A stretch of 64,000 nt of DNA. Source: Rhodococcus xishaensis (GTDB lineage Bacteria; Actinomycetota; Actinomycetes; Mycobacteriales; Mycobacteriaceae). Under the pieces are notes generated by a model. The model was not told the DNA's origin. It saw only the letters and a program-made list of their open reading frames with translations, and did not search any database. Location of the stretch: positions 1 to 64,000 of the forward strand of contig NZ_RKLO01000002.1 of the NCBI RefSeq assembly GCF_004011825.1, read 5' to 3'. Below, piece by piece: positions 1-9,061 of the stretch. Every line of letters starts with the position of its first letter. Within the stretch, counting starts at the first letter, position 1. Made by a program: the position numbers and the translations under genes.

Positions 1-1
1 A

Positions 2-119
2 GTTACGGCGGCCATAGCGGAGGGGAAACGCCCGGCCCCATTCCGAACCCGGAAGCTAAGCCCTCCAGCGCCGATGGTACTGCACTCGACAGGGTGTGGG
101 AGAGTAGGACACCGCCGAA
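2..119 (+). rRNA. rrf: 5S ribosomal RNA
   Basis: The sequence is a complete actinobacterial 5S rRNA. It opens with TTACGGCGGCCA, contains the conserved internal CCATTCCGAACCCGGAAGCTAAG region in two parts, and closes with the matching GGACACCGCCGAAC side of the terminal helix. It sits at the window edge and is followed directly by a strong hairpin, as expected for the end of a 16S-23S-5S operon whose other genes would lie upstream of the window. The exact mature ends are estimated to within a few bases. Confidence 0.95.
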
Positions 120-130
120 CACCCGTTCCC

Positions 131-162
131 GAAGGCCCCCACCAAAGATGGTGGGGGCCTTC
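131..162 (+). terminator. rRNA operon terminator hairpin
   Basis: A perfect inverted repeat (AAGGCCCCCACCA and its complement, loop of 4 bases) lies 12 bases after the 5S gene. It is GC-rich with no long T run, the usual form in high-GC actinobacteria. Its position makes rRNA operon termination the obvious role. Confidence 0.85.
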
Positions 163-711
163 GGCATACCCGCACACCGGACTCTCGCCAGGACCGGCTT
201 CCGAGGCTCGTCGACACTTGGACACCGCCAACTCTTGTGGGCGCGGGCGTCGAGAGAGTCAGTGTGCACGGCCGCGGAGCGTCCTGCAGGCATGTCGAGG
301 AGTTCGGGCCGGCGCGATCGACCGTCCTGGTCAGGTCAGCCGTCACGGATCACGGTGGCGAACCCGGAATCGCCCTGGCCACTGAGGCGCTCGGGTCAGC
401 CGAACCGCCACCGTCACCACGTTTACTTCTGTGGTTTGAGCGACGTGCACAACCACAGTCATGGCCACTGGACGATGGCACCCCGGCCGAGTAGCGTCCG
501 CAATGCAAGCAGACCCACCACCCCCTTCATCTCTAAACCTGTCGTCTGTGAAATCAACCGAAATAAGATCATCAACCACCTGGCTCTAATTCCAGATGAA
601 CTCGGTATCGAGGACCAGTCAGTGTCGGGAAAACACGGCGTGGGACCCGATCGGCCTGACTCAATCAAGTGAACACCGCATCAGGTAGGTGTTCGTAGGA
701 GAGTGGCTGAC
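163..711. other. gene-free stretch after the rRNA operon
   Basis: About 550 bases with no convincing gene. Short open frames exist on both strands but lack recognisable protein sequence, start signals or the codon pattern of the neighbours. No tRNA was recognised. The stretch is slightly less GC-rich towards 500-700 and probably holds the promoter of the following hydrolase gene, but no promoter can be placed with confidence. Confidence 0.5.
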
Positions 712-1584
712 ATGCCTCAAGTCGCGCTACCGCAGGCAGCAATCAAGTATCAGGTATTGGGTCCCAAGGACTCACTACATCCGCCAGTACTCTTTATCCA
801 CGGCCTTTGTGTCGATTACCGGCTGTGGACGGAGACTGCTGAGGCGTTGGCCCGCAGTGGATTTCGGTGCGTTATGCCCACACTGCCGTTGGGCGCTCAT
901 ACCATCCCGGTGGATGACACCGTTACATTATCCTTTGCCGGCCTGGCGACTCTCATCCGCGATCTGATGGATGCCCTCGATTTGAAGGATGTGACACTTG
1001 TTGGTAGCGACACCGGCGGCGGGTTGTGTCAGGTAGTCATTGATTACTACCCAGACCACGTCGGACGTTTGGTTCTAGCAAATTGCGACGCCTTCGAAAA
1101 GTTTCCGCCGTTTCCGTTCACTCTGAGTCTGGAACTAATGCGCGGTCCGATTTCCATCAAGACACTGTTCACCTTGATGCGGCTCGTGCTTCCATTTCGC
1201 CACTCGCCGCTCGGGTACGACCTGCTGACAGACGAGTACGCGGACCTCACTGAAGCCTGGTTCGAGCCGTGCCGGAACGACCCTCGCATCTGCCGAGATC
1301 TGGCGATACTGGCGAGGCAAATCAGTGTCAGCGATCTCGTCGGTGTGTCGACTCGGCTTCACAAATTCACCAAGCCTGTCGTTCTCGTGTGGGGGCAGCG
1401 TGACCGGCTCTTTACGCCAAGGCTCGGCAGGCGCCTGGAGGCTGTTTTCCCGAACTCGACATTGATCGAGGTTCCCAACGCGAGAACGTTTGTCCCGCTG
1501 GACGACCCAGAGGCGGTGATCGACGCGATCACCAGTGTGGGCGCGTCAGCACCCCTCGATGTCGCGGCCGGAAGCGTGCGATAG
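712..1584 (+). CDS. alpha/beta hydrolase with an aspartate nucleophile motif
   Basis: A 290-residue alpha/beta-hydrolase-fold protein. The oxyanion region reads LFIHGL near residue 28, and the nucleophile elbow is GSDTGG with Asp100. An Asp at this position is typical of haloalkane dehalogenase/epoxide hydrolase-like members rather than Ser esterases. At the usual place of the catalytic His the sequence is NARTFVPLDD, with Thr259 where His is expected. ATG at 712 is preferred because AGGAG (697-701) lies 10 bases upstream; the in-frame GTG at 703 is too close to it. The substrate is unknown. The gene stands alone between the rRNA operon and the convergent cytochrome b561 gene, and its codon use is less GC-extreme than that of its neighbours. 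Confidence 0.8.
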   Translation: MPQVALPQAAIKYQVLGPKDSLHPPVLFIHGLCVDYRLWTETAEALARSGFRCVMPTLPLGAHTIPVDDTVTLSFAGLATLIRDLMDALDLKDVTLVGSDTGGGLCQVVIDYYPDHVGRLVLANCDAFEKFPPFPFTLSLELMRGPISIKTLFTLMRLVLPFRHSPLGYDLLTDEYADLTEAWFEPCRNDPRICRDLAILARQISVSDLVGVSTRLHKFTKPVVLVWGQRDRLFTPRLGRRLEAVFPNSTLIEVPNARTFVPLDDPEAVIDAITSVGASAPLDVAAGSVR

Positions 1585-1688
1585 CACCTAGGTTCCAGCC
1601 GGTTGGCCGATCGGCCGCAGGCCTTCCGTGGTTCGACCTACGCCGCCATCCGGTTAGTGAACGGCTTCACTGACAACGGAATACGAGA

Positions 1689-2291
1689 TCAGTTGGTTTC
1701 GACGGGTGGCGGGTCGGTTGCCTCCGCCACGGGCTTCGCACCGCGGATGGGCCATATGGCCATACGGTCGAGGATGCGGTCGCGGATCACCAGTGTATGG
1801 AACAGGATCGCACACATGTGAGCGGTGAAGGTGGCGAAAAGTAGGTACGCGAAAGTCAGGTGGGTGTACCACAGCACCGGGTACAAGCTCGTGTTGTGCG
1901 GCGCGATTGCCGGAAGGTGTAGTTGCCCGAAGAGAACGATCGGGACCCCTGCGCTCGAGAGCATGGCCCATCCGGCCAGCGGCTGCGCGACCAGCAGCGC
2001 GTAGAGCAACTGTTCCGATCGGATCGCCACGCGACGTTCCCAGGGCCTCATCGTGGCCAGGAATGGCGGCGGTTTGTGCAGCAAGCGGTTCCCGATACGG
2101 ATCACGACGAAGATCAGGATCGCGATCCCCAGTGGCCGGTGGATGGCCAGCAGCAGATTGTAGTTGGCAAGGGAGGCCACCATCGTGACGCCGATGAAGA
2201 GCTGGGTAATGACCATGACCGCCATGACCCAGTGCAGCAGTCGGGAAGGGAGGGCGAACTGCGGGGTACGGCCGATCGGCTTATCGTTCAC
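1689..2291 (-). CDS. cytochrome b561 family membrane protein
   Basis: A 200-residue integral membrane di-haem cytochrome of the bacterial b561 (CybB/YodB) type. It has four hydrophobic helices and conserved histidines, including LLHWVMA near residue 19, HRPLG near residue 50 and a His-rich last helix. It would carry electrons across the cytoplasmic membrane, probably between quinol and a periplasmic or extracellular partner. The GTG start lies inside the end of the upstream catalase-like gene (11-base overlap), so the two are co-translated. This pairing suggests the cytochrome feeds electrons to that exported haem peroxidase, which is an inference. Confidence 0.88.
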   Translation of the reverse strand: MNDKPIGRTPQFALPSRLLHWVMAVMVITQLFIGVTMVASLANYNLLLAIHRPLGIAILIFVVIRIGNRLLHKPPPFLATMRPWERRVAIRSEQLLYALLVAQPLAGWAMLSSAGVPIVLFGQLHLPAIAPHNTSLYPVLWYTHLTFAYLLFATFTAHMCAILFHTLVIRDRILDRMAIWPIRGAKPVAEATDPPPVETN

Positions 2292-3387
2292 CGAGCACCT
2301 CCGTGACGTTTACTTCACTGGGCTGCTTGGGTTCGCGGGACCTGCGCAGGAAGGATCTGGCATAGACCGCTGACCGTGCGCTGAGCAGAGGATCGTCCGA
2401 CCGAGCGATGCCGTCCGGCAGGATGAGCGGGTCGAAGTTGATGTCTCTTGCGTTGCCGGGCTCCTCGGTCTGTACCGAGTCGATGGTAAGTGTGCCGACG
2501 TCGATGGTGCGCCGACCATCGGGCCATGGTTTGGTGGCGTCGTCGGTCGGGTCTCCCGGTTCGCCGACGGTGAGAATCAGGCGCCAGTGCAGCGGCGTGT
2601 TCGCAACCGATCGGATCAGCGCGTCGAAGAGATAGTCCCTGCCGGGCGGCTGTACCGGTCCCGCCGGCTCGAAGGGTTGCTCGGGGGCGACCATCCAGCG
2701 CACCGGAACGGTGGTCCCAGAGCTGTTGGTGAAACGGAACGCATTGAGCCCGTGGAAAGTGCTGTTGTCGAATCCGGAGCTTGGCGGTGTTTGTCGTACG
2801 ATTTCCATCGCCGCGGCGGTCTCCGGATGCCTGGCCAAGAACGCGGCCATCTTCTCGGGATCAGGTTGTCCGGTGTTCGGATCCACCTGGGACGCGAGCA
2901 GTCGTTCGGAGAAGCCTTCTGGGGTGCTGTCGAGGAAGACCGGGATGTTGACCATCGCAGTGCGCCACTGTTCCCCGTTCGGTAACGAGAAGAGCAGCCC
3001 CAGACCTCGAATGGTGGCGTTCGCATCGGCTGCGTCGGGCACGCCGCCCGACAGCGAGAACCGCCCGGTCACCGGAATCCGGCCGGGCTCGAAGACCACT
3101 GCTTTGGACACCTCGGTGCCCGCTCCGTTGCTGGTGAAGTACCCAGAGGCACTCAACCCCTTGGCATGATTCCGCCGGAACCCGTCGTGTTTGCCGAATA
3201 CCTGCTCGAAGCGATCGACGAATCGCCAAGGTGTCAAAGCTCCGGGCGTCAGCCAGCCTCCCAAATACAGGAACCCGCCGACATTCGCTGCGGCGATTCC
3301 TCCCAGCGCGGCCAGACCCAGGAGGACGCCACGGCGGCTGATCGCCGCGCGCGGGGGACGTTCAGCACGTTTGCTGTCGTCGGTCAT
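2281..3387 (-). CDS. catalase-family peroxidase (SrpA-like), Tat-exported
   Basis: A 368-residue catalase-related haem peroxidase of the small SrpA-type class. The N-terminus has a twin-arginine signal (ISRRGVLLGLAALGG, residues 16-30), so export across the membrane is likely. His74 in NHAKG matches the distal catalytic His. Near the C-terminus ARSAVYARSF carries an R-x-x-x-Y pattern matching the proximal haem-ligand Tyr of catalases. It lacks the long C-terminal part of full catalases. Its stop overlaps the start of the cytochrome b561 gene, a two-gene operon also known in other bacteria. The reaction (peroxide reduction with an electron donor, or a peroxygenase activity) cannot be settled from sequence. 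Confidence 0.88.
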   Translation of the reverse strand: MTDDSKRAERPPRAAISRRGVLLGLAALGGIAAANVGGFLYLGGWLTPGALTPWRFVDRFEQVFGKHDGFRRNHAKGLSASGYFTSNGAGTEVSKAVVFEPGRIPVTGRFSLSGGVPDAADANATIRGLGLLFSLPNGEQWRTAMVNIPVFLDSTPEGFSERLLASQVDPNTGQPDPEKMAAFLARHPETAAAMEIVRQTPPSSGFDNSTFHGLNAFRFTNSSGTTVPVRWMVAPEQPFEPAGPVQPPGRDYLFDALIRSVANTPLHWRLILTVGEPGDPTDDATKPWPDGRRTIDVGTLTIDSVQTEEPGNARDINFDPLILPDGIARSDDPLLSARSAVYARSFLRRSREPKQPSEVNVTEVLGER

Positions 3388-3608
3388 AGGTTCTCACCGT
3401 AACCCGCGGAGTCGGCGGTCGCGGCGAACCTTGCACATCAGGATGGTGTCGCGATGTGTGCGCCGAGCCGATGCGGCGTGTCGCCGGGGGCGTCACCGAA
3501 GGCGTGTGACCGCGCGCGTCGAGCATCTCGGCACTGGCCCGATGAAGGTCAGGAGTATCGCGGCGATCGTTCGAGATCCGTCCCACTCGATCCACTAGGG
3601 TTGTGCGG

Positions 3609-4298
3609 GTGCGTCTCGTCATTGCTCGTTGCCGCGTCGACTATGTCGGCCGCCTGACCTCCCACCTGCCGACAGCGCGTCGCCTACTTCTGATCAAGGC
3701 CGATGGCTCGGTGAGTATTCATGCCGACGATCGTGCGTACAAGCCGTTGAACTGGATGAGTCCGCCGTGCTGGCTCGTCGAAACCTCGGATGGTGCTGGG
3801 GAGGACGGTGGTGGTTCTCCACTGTGGGTCGTCACCAACAAGGCGGGCGAGGAACTACGGATCACGATCGAGGAGATCGAGCACGACTCCAGTCACGAGC
3901 TCGGCGTCGATCCCGGCTTGATGAAGGACGGTGTCGAGGCACACCTGCAGGAACTGCTCGCAGAACACGTCGAGACACTCGGTGAGGGCTACACATTGAT
4001 TCGCCGGGAGTACATGACGGCGATCGGGCCCGTGGATCTACTGTGCCGCAACGCAGACGGGGCGACGGTCGCTGTCGAGATCAAGCGCCGCGGCGAGATC
4101 GACGGCGTTGAGCAGCTGACACGCTATCTCGAACTGCTCAACCGGGATCCCCTGCTCGCACCGGTCTCCGGAGTGTTCGCGGCCCAACAGATCAAGCCAC
4201 AGGCGAGAACTCTTGCCACCGATCGCGGCATCCGGTGCCTGGTCCTCGACTACGAGGCGCTGCGGGGCGCCGAGAGCACCGAGTTCCGCCTGTTCTGA
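3609..4298 (+). CDS. nucS: endonuclease NucS (mismatch-specific)
   Basis: NucS/EndoMS cuts both strands at mismatches and is the core of the non-canonical mismatch repair used by actinobacteria that lack MutS/MutL. The N-terminal binding domain has the family sequence ([16 protein letters not shown], then [12 protein letters not shown]). The C-terminal nuclease domain has VDLLCRN and [17 protein letters not shown], giving the D-(x)-E-x-K active site. The last residues, EFRLF, fit a beta-clamp-binding tail. GTG at 3609 is chosen because TAGGG (3596-3600) is 8 bases upstream and it yields the family N-terminus; GTG 3603 is an alternative. Length (229 residues) is normal. M. tuberculosis has the same neighbour order. 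Confidence 0.95.
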   Translation: MRLVIARCRVDYVGRLTSHLPTARRLLLIKADGSVSIHADDRAYKPLNWMSPPCWLVETSDGAGEDGGGSPLWVVTNKAGEELRITIEEIEHDSSHELGVDPGLMKDGVEAHLQELLAEHVETLGEGYTLIRREYMTAIGPVDLLCRNADGATVAVEIKRRGEIDGVEQLTRYLELLNRDPLLAPVSGVFAAQQIKPQARTLATDRGIRCLVLDYEALRGAESTEFRLF

Positions 4299-4347
4299 CA
4301 TCCGGTGCGCCCGGCGCCCGGCCTCGACGGGCACCTAGACTGGAAAG

Positions 4348-4668
4348 GTGCCGCGCCGAAACCAGCCCCGGAAGCCGAGTCGTCGTTCCGAGGCCGGCGC
4401 CGGTGGAGATCTGCTCGGAAACGGCCTGGCCCGTGAGGAATCCGGTCCCGTGGGCTACGCGAATGAGCGGTACATGGTCCGTCAGGTCCCCGGTGCTCGT
4501 GCGACGAAGACGTACAGGTGCCCCGGATGCGACCAGGACGTGCGACCTGGGGTTGCCCACGTCGTGGCGTGGCCATCGGATCCCGGCGGCGCCGACGACC
4601 GCCGACACTGGCACACCGGGTGCTGGGCCGGACGCCACACGCGGGGACCGGCGCGACGCTGGTCCTAG
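4348..4668 (+). CDS. small zinc-ribbon-like conserved actinobacterial protein
   Basis: A 106-residue protein with a basic, probably disordered N-terminus (PRRNQPRKPSRR) and a compact C-terminal metal-site candidate: YRCPGCDQDVRPGVAHVV followed by RRHWHTGCW, i.e. CxxC plus His/Cys ligands. It is the positional match of the small gene after nucS in M. tuberculosis (Rv1322), often loosely annotated as an ATP/GTP-binding protein, although no nucleotide-binding motif is visible here. It is 49 bases downstream of nucS, and its stop is 1 base from the end of the convergent coiled-coil gene. Function unknown. Confidence 0.75.
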   Translation: MPRRNQPRKPSRRSEAGAGGDLLGNGLAREESGPVGYANERYMVRQVPGARATKTYRCPGCDQDVRPGVAHVVAWPSDPGGADDRRHWHTGCWAGRHTRGPARRWS

Positions 4669-4669
4669 C

Positions 4670-5686
4670 TCAGGCGTGGGCAGTGACCTCCTCTTCGCCT
4701 GATTCGCCCGGAGTGTTCGTGGCGTCGGAGCCGCGGTCGTCGGCTCCCGCCGGTGTGACGGCGCTGCCGAGCAGATCCGCTTCACGATTGACGGAGGCGA
4801 GCATCGCGGGCACCGAGTCGAGTTGGCCGCGAATACCGAGGAGCTGGGCCAGGACTCGGCTGCGAAGAACACGTAGTTCCTCGGCGAGTTCTTTGGCGTG
4901 CACGATCTTGCGCTCGGCCTGTTCGGTTGCCACCCGAAGACGGCGTTCAGCTTCCTGGCTGGCCTCGGAGAGCCGTCGATGGGCCTCGGCCTTGCTGCTG
5001 CTTTCGAGGGACTCGGCCTCTTGGCGGGCGTCGGAAAGGCGCCGATTCGCCTCGGCCTTGCTGCTGCGTTCGAGGGCCTCGGCCTCCTCATTCGCCTTGG
5101 TACGACGCTCGGCCATCGTGACCTCGAAGTCCTGCTGGACTTGGGCTCGCTTGGCCTCGCCCTCTGCGGTGAGTCGGTCGGCTTCGGTCTGGGCGACCTC
5201 GACGATGCGCTTGGCCTCCGCCTGTGCGGTCTGCATAGTCCGTTCGTGCTCGCGCTCGTGGGTGACGCGGCGCTCGTCGAGATCGGCCACCTTCGACTCG
5301 TACAGGCCGCGGAGACGCTCGCTCTCCTGCTCAGCCACCGAGACCATCTCGGCCGCTTCGGCTTCGGCCTTCGCGCGGACCTCCGATGCCTCGTCGGATG
5401 CGAGTCGGAGCATTCGGGAGATGCGCTCGCTCATGCCTTCCGCAGTGGTGGGCGGAACCGATAGCCGGTCCACGTCGCGGCGCAGTTTGTCGATTTCGTC
5501 GCGCGCGTCCTCGAGCTGATTGGCGAGCTCGCGAGCTTGTGTTGCAGCGGCATCGCGATCTGTGGCGGTGAGGCGGATCTCGGCATCGAGCCGCTCGAAG
5601 TGTCGCCGCACTTCGGTCTGGTCGTAGCCCTTGCGCGCGATGGAGAAGGGAAGCTGGAATGCGGAGTGGTCGTACTCGGAGGCCAT
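4670..5686 (-). CDS. DivIVA-domain coiled-coil protein
   Basis: A 338-residue protein. Residues 5-40 (FQLPFSIARKGYDQTEVRRHF) form a DivIVA-type N-terminal motif that in relatives binds curved membrane at poles and septa. Residues about 40-290 are nearly continuous Ala/Glu/Arg-rich heptads, including two similar stretches (SSKAEA-RRLSDARQEAESL type) that are internal repeats. The C-terminus is a short acidic tail. The start at 5686 gives MASEYD; an upstream GTG would add 11 residues that look non-coding. A cytoskeletal or cell-envelope scaffold role is inferred from the domain only. Confidence 0.85.
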   Translation of the reverse strand: MASEYDHSAFQLPFSIARKGYDQTEVRRHFERLDAEIRLTATDRDAAATQARELANQLEDARDEIDKLRRDVDRLSVPPTTAEGMSERISRMLRLASDEASEVRAKAEAEAAEMVSVAEQESERLRGLYESKVADLDERRVTHEREHERTMQTAQAEAKRIVEVAQTEADRLTAEGEAKRAQVQQDFEVTMAERRTKANEEAEALERSSKAEANRRLSDARQEAESLESSSKAEAHRRLSEASQEAERRLRVATEQAERKIVHAKELAEELRVLRSRVLAQLLGIRGQLDSVPAMLASVNREADLLGSAVTPAGADDRGSDATNTPGESGEEEVTAHA

Positions 5687-5787
5687 GGCTGCCAATCTAC
5701 CCGGGGGCGTTAGAAGCACAGACCCCCGGAGTAGGCTCCGGTGTCTTCAGATCGATCCCACCCCGCGTCAGCCCCGTAATAAGGATG

Positions 5788-6267
5788 TCAGTGATTGCCG
5801 TCGGCTGCCGGCTCCACCAGTTCGACCAGGACACCACCTGCGTCCTTGGGGTGGATGAAGTTGATGCGTGAGCCAGCAGTGCCGCGGCGCGGTGCGTCGT
5901 ACAGGAGCCGGACGCCGTCAGCACGCAATTGCTCGCTGATCGCGTCGATGTCGATTACGCGGTAGGCGAGCTGCTGCAGGCCGGGTCCGCTGCGATCGAT
6001 GAACTTCGCGATAGTGGAGCTCTCGCTCAGCGGGGCGAGAAGCTGGATCGCCGGGGCGCCCGCAGGAGAGCCGGCCACCGAGAGCATGGCCTCGCGGACA
6101 CCCTGCTCCTCGTTGATCTCCTCGTGGGTGGAGACCATTCCGAGGTGCCTGCCGTACCAGGCGACGGCGGCATCGAGATCCGGCACCGCGATGCCGACAT
6201 GGTCGATCGCGGTCACGAGCTGCGAGGACAGGCCGCTCGCGGCGGGACTGGTAGACGAAGATGTCAT
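5788..6267 (-). CDS. mce: methylmalonyl-CoA epimerase
   Basis: A 159-residue VOC-fold metalloenzyme that interconverts (2R)- and (2S)-methylmalonyl-CoA, linking propionyl-CoA breakdown or synthesis to methylmalonyl-CoA mutase. The family sequence is clear: AIDHVGIAVPDLDAAVAWY (metal-ligand His near residue 23), LQQLAYRV and the C-terminal INFIHPKDAGGVLVELVEP, with His and Glu ligands in expected places. It is divergent from the thiolase gene, with a 91-bp shared upstream region that holds a near-perfect palindrome just upstream of this ATG. The pairing suggests a joint acyl-CoA or propionate regulator. Confidence 0.92.
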   Translation of the reverse strand: MTSSSTSPAASGLSSQLVTAIDHVGIAVPDLDAAVAWYGRHLGMVSTHEEINEEQGVREAMLSVAGSPAGAPAIQLLAPLSESSTIAKFIDRSGPGLQQLAYRVIDIDAISEQLRADGVRLLYDAPRRGTAGSRINFIHPKDAGGVLVELVEPAADGNH

Positions 6268-6272
6268 GTATT

Positions 6273-6292
6273 AAACGGTAGCGCTAACGTTT
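6273..6292. promoter_or_regulatory. 20-bp palindrome between epimerase and thiolase genes
   Basis: AAACGGTAGCGCTAACGTTT reads almost the same on both strands, with one symmetric mismatched pair. It lies 6 bases upstream of the epimerase ATG and 67 bases upstream of the thiolase start. The size and symmetry fit an operator for a dimeric repressor (TetR/GntR type) controlling one or both divergent genes. The regulator is not in the window. Confidence 0.5.
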
Positions 6293-6358
6293 GAGTTGTT
6301 CTCGCCGGGTCACGGCACGCCGCCGTTGCTCGGACCAGGATCGATCGCTGGAGGAATC

Positions 6359-7552
6359 TTGACCACTTCTGTCATCGTTGGCGGGGCCCGGACCCCGGTC
6401 GGACGACTGCTCGGAACTCTGAAGGACCTTTCGGGCTCCGACCTCGGCGGTGTAGCGATCAAGGGTGCGCTGGACCGGGCCGGCGTCGCCCCCGAGCAGG
6501 TCGAATACGTCATCATGGGACAGGTTCTCACCGCGGGCGCGGGTCAGATACCGGCCCGTCAGGCGGCAGTGGCCGCGGGCATTCCGATGGATGTCCCCGC
6601 ATTGACCGTGAACAAGGTGTGTCTGTCGGGTATCGACGCCATCGCCCTCGCGGACCAGCTGATCCGTGCCGGCGAGTTCGACGTGGTTGTCGCCGGTGGG
6701 CAGGAGTCGATGACGCGAGCGCCGCACATGCTGGAGAAGAGCCGCGAAGGATTCAAGTACGGTGACGTAACGCTGCGTGACCACATGGCCTACGACGGTT
6801 TGCACGACATCTTCACCGATCAGCCGATGGGCAACCTCACCGACCAGCGCAACCAGGACGAAGACCAGCGCATCACACGCGAGGATCAGGATTCGTTCGC
6901 GGCCGCGTCGCACCAGAACGCCGCACGTGCGTGGAAGGACGGCCTGTTCGCGGATGAGGTCGTACCCGTCACGATCCCGCAGCGTCGCGGTGAGCCGATC
7001 GTCGTGGACACCGATGAGGGCGTGCGAGCAGACACGACGGTCGAGACCCTGGCGAAGCTGCGCCCGGCGTTCTCGAAGGACGGTTCGATCACGGCGGGGA
7101 CGGCGTCGCAGATCTCGGACGGTGCGGCCGCTGTCGTGGTCATGAACAAGGCCAAGGCCGAGGAGTTGGGTCTCGAGTGGATCGCCGAGATCGGTGCGCA
7201 CGGCGTCGTTGCCGGCCCCGACTCGACGCTGCAGGCGCAGCCGGCCCGTGCGATCGCCCGCGCCTGCGAGCGTGAGGGCATCGCCCCGAAGGACTTGGAT
7301 CTCGTCGAGATCAACGAGGCGTTCGCGGCCGTCGGCATCGCCTCGACCCGAGAGCTGGGTCTCGACCCGGCCAAGGTCAATGTCAACGGCGGCGCTATCG
7401 CGATCGGCCACCCGCTCGGCATGTCCGGTGCACGCATTGCGCTGCACCTGGTTCTCGAGCTGCAGCGCCGCGGCGGCGGCGTCGGCGCCGCTGCACTGTG
7501 CGGCGGCGGCGGGCAGGGAGACGCCCTGATCGTCCGGGTGCCGAAGAAGTAG
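6359..7552 (+). CDS. acetyl-CoA acetyltransferase (thiolase)
   Basis: A 397-residue biosynthetic-type thiolase that condenses or cleaves acetoacetyl-CoA. Nucleophile Cys88 is in NKVCLSG, His351 in AIGHPLG, and the acid/base Cys381 in CGGGGQGDA. It is orthologous by position and sequence to FadA4 of M. tuberculosis. The start is a TTG preceded by GGAGGA (6350-6355), with only 3 bases between, and gives the family N-terminus [14 protein letters not shown]; no better ATG or GTG exists. It is divergent from the methylmalonyl-CoA epimerase gene. Confidence 0.93.
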   Translation: MTTSVIVGGARTPVGRLLGTLKDLSGSDLGGVAIKGALDRAGVAPEQVEYVIMGQVLTAGAGQIPARQAAVAAGIPMDVPALTVNKVCLSGIDAIALADQLIRAGEFDVVVAGGQESMTRAPHMLEKSREGFKYGDVTLRDHMAYDGLHDIFTDQPMGNLTDQRNQDEDQRITREDQDSFAAASHQNAARAWKDGLFADEVVPVTIPQRRGEPIVVDTDEGVRADTTVETLAKLRPAFSKDGSITAGTASQISDGAAAVVVMNKAKAEELGLEWIAEIGAHGVVAGPDSTLQAQPARAIARACEREGIAPKDLDLVEINEAFAAVGIASTRELGLDPAKVNVNGGAIAIGHPLGMSGARIALHLVLELQRRGGGVGAAALCGGGGQGDALIVRVPKK

Positions 7553-7658
7553 TTCGCACCCTCACGGGGCGATCCGCGGCCACGGACCCCACGACACCTC
7601 CCGGCCGGGACTGTGCGATCGGTCTCGGTTACGGGAGGGTCTCGGCCGTTAGTGCACA

Positions 7659-8027
7659 ATGGCGCCCATGGCTAACATTCTCGACGTGTCCACTGCCGCC
7701 AAGCGGTTGCGCCTTGTTGCCCTCTGGGAGGCAGTGACATGGGTGGCCCTGCTGATCGCCATGTTCTTCAAGTGGGTCCTGGGCCATGAGGAAGCGGTCA
7801 AGATCCCGGGCATGGTCCACGGCGTCGCCGGGTTCATGCTCTATGTTGCCGTGGCCCTGTTCACGGCGCGCGCGCTGAAGTGGGACTTCAAGACCCTCGC
7901 GCTCGCGATGGTCTCCAGCGTTCCGCCGTTCATGACCATTTGGTTCGAGCGCTGGGCTGTCCGGACGGGCCGTCTAGGCGAATTGTCGACGGCGCCGCGC
8001 CGGGACGTCGAGCCCGCACCCGTCTGA
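7659..8027 (+). CDS. DUF3817 integral membrane protein (paralogue 1)
   Basis: A 122-residue membrane protein with three hydrophobic segments. It matches DUF3817: RLVALWEAVTWVALLIAMFFKW, then KIPGMVHGVAGFMLYV, then ALAMVSSVPPFMTIWFERW. Function unknown. A second family member lies at 30182-30595. ATG 7668 (MANILDV) is an alternative start; neither has a good ribosome-binding site. It sits between the thiolase and the thioredoxin gene, in the same direction as both. Confidence 0.85.
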   Translation: MAPMANILDVSTAAKRLRLVALWEAVTWVALLIAMFFKWVLGHEEAVKIPGMVHGVAGFMLYVAVALFTARALKWDFKTLALAMVSSVPPFMTIWFERWAVRTGRLGELSTAPRRDVEPAPV

Positions 8028-8086
8028 CAAGTGGGGGCGGCAGGCTGGAATGGCTGGGTGCCGAGCGTTCATGACAAACTGAAACC

Positions 8087-9040
8087 GTGACTCGACCTGG
8101 ATCTCGTCCATCCCCTGCAATCGCTGCGGCCATGTCCGGAGCTGTCGATCTTTCCGGCCTCAAGGACCGCGTCGCGCAACCTCCCGCTCCGACGGCGTCG
8201 AGTTCCGCCGCCGAGGTCGAGCCTGTGACGAGTAGCACCGGTCTGGCGCCGGTCGTCGACGTTACCGAGGCCACCTTCCAGGCCGAGGTGCTCGAGCGGT
8301 CTACGCAGGTCCTCGTCATCGTCGACTTGTGGGCCACCTGGTGCGAACCCTGCAAGCAGCTGTCTCCCCTGCTCGAGAAGCTCGCGCACGAGGGTGGTGG
8401 CAACTGGGTCCTCGCCAAGGTTGACGTCGATGCCAACCCGGGCATCGCGCAGGCCTTCGGTGTCCAGTCGGTGCCGACCGTCGTCGCGCTCGCCGCTGGT
8501 CAGCCGCTCGCGGACTTCGCGGGCGCTCAGCCGGAGCCGCAACTGCGCCAGTGGATCGCCGCCCTGCAGGACGCCGTCAAGGGCAAGCTTGCCGGACCGC
8601 CTTCGGGCGGTGAACCGGAGCCCGAGCCTGAGGATCCCCGTTTCGTGGCGGCAGAGGATGCTCTCGAGAAGGGCGACTACGCCGGCGCCGAGGCCGCCTA
8701 CAACCTCATTCTCAACTCCGAGCCGGGCAATACGCAGGCCCAGGCGGCGCTGCGTCAGGTCAGGTTCCTCGCTCGCGCCGACGGTCTGCCGAGCGATGCC
8801 ATCGAAGCGGCCGATGCACAGCCGGACGCCATCGAGGCCCAGTTCGATGCCGCCGACGCGGAGTTGTACGCGCAGCGTCCCGAGGCAGCGTTCGATCGGC
8901 TGGTAGCGCTCGTTCGGCGCACGGGCGGCGATGATCGGACCCGGGTCCGCACGCGCCTACTCGAGCTGTTCGAGCTGTTCGATCCCGCCGAGCCGGTCGT
9001 CGTCGCGGCCCGCCGCAAGCTTGCATCGGCTCTGTACTGA
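8087..9040 (+). CDS. YbbN-type thioredoxin with TPR region
   Basis: A 317-residue protein homologous to CnoX/YbbN and to M. tuberculosis Rv1324. Residues about 55-165 form a thioredoxin domain with active-site WCEPC (Cys86, Cys89), so the motif is CEPC rather than the classic CGPC. Residues about 180-317 form a TPR-like all-helical domain ([18 protein letters not shown] and later repeats). Proteins of this class act as chaperones or redox holdases that hand clients to GroEL or DnaK. The GTG start gives [16 protein letters not shown], resembling the mycobacterial N-terminus. Confidence 0.9.
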   Translation: MTRPGSRPSPAIAAAMSGAVDLSGLKDRVAQPPAPTASSSAAEVEPVTSSTGLAPVVDVTEATFQAEVLERSTQVLVIVDLWATWCEPCKQLSPLLEKLAHEGGGNWVLAKVDVDANPGIAQAFGVQSVPTVVALAAGQPLADFAGAQPEPQLRQWIAALQDAVKGKLAGPPSGGEPEPEPEDPRFVAAEDALEKGDYAGAEAAYNLILNSEPGNTQAQAALRQVRFLARADGLPSDAIEAADAQPDAIEAQFDAADAELYAQRPEAAFDRLVALVRRTGGDDRTRVRTRLLELFELFDPAEPVVVAARRKLASALY

Positions 9041-9061
9041 TCGACCGAGCTGACCATCCGG

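Noticed and set aside
163-711. A tRNA or small gene after the 5S rRNA
   Set aside because: No cloverleaf with a TTCGA-type loop and acceptor pairing was found, and open frames lack start signals.
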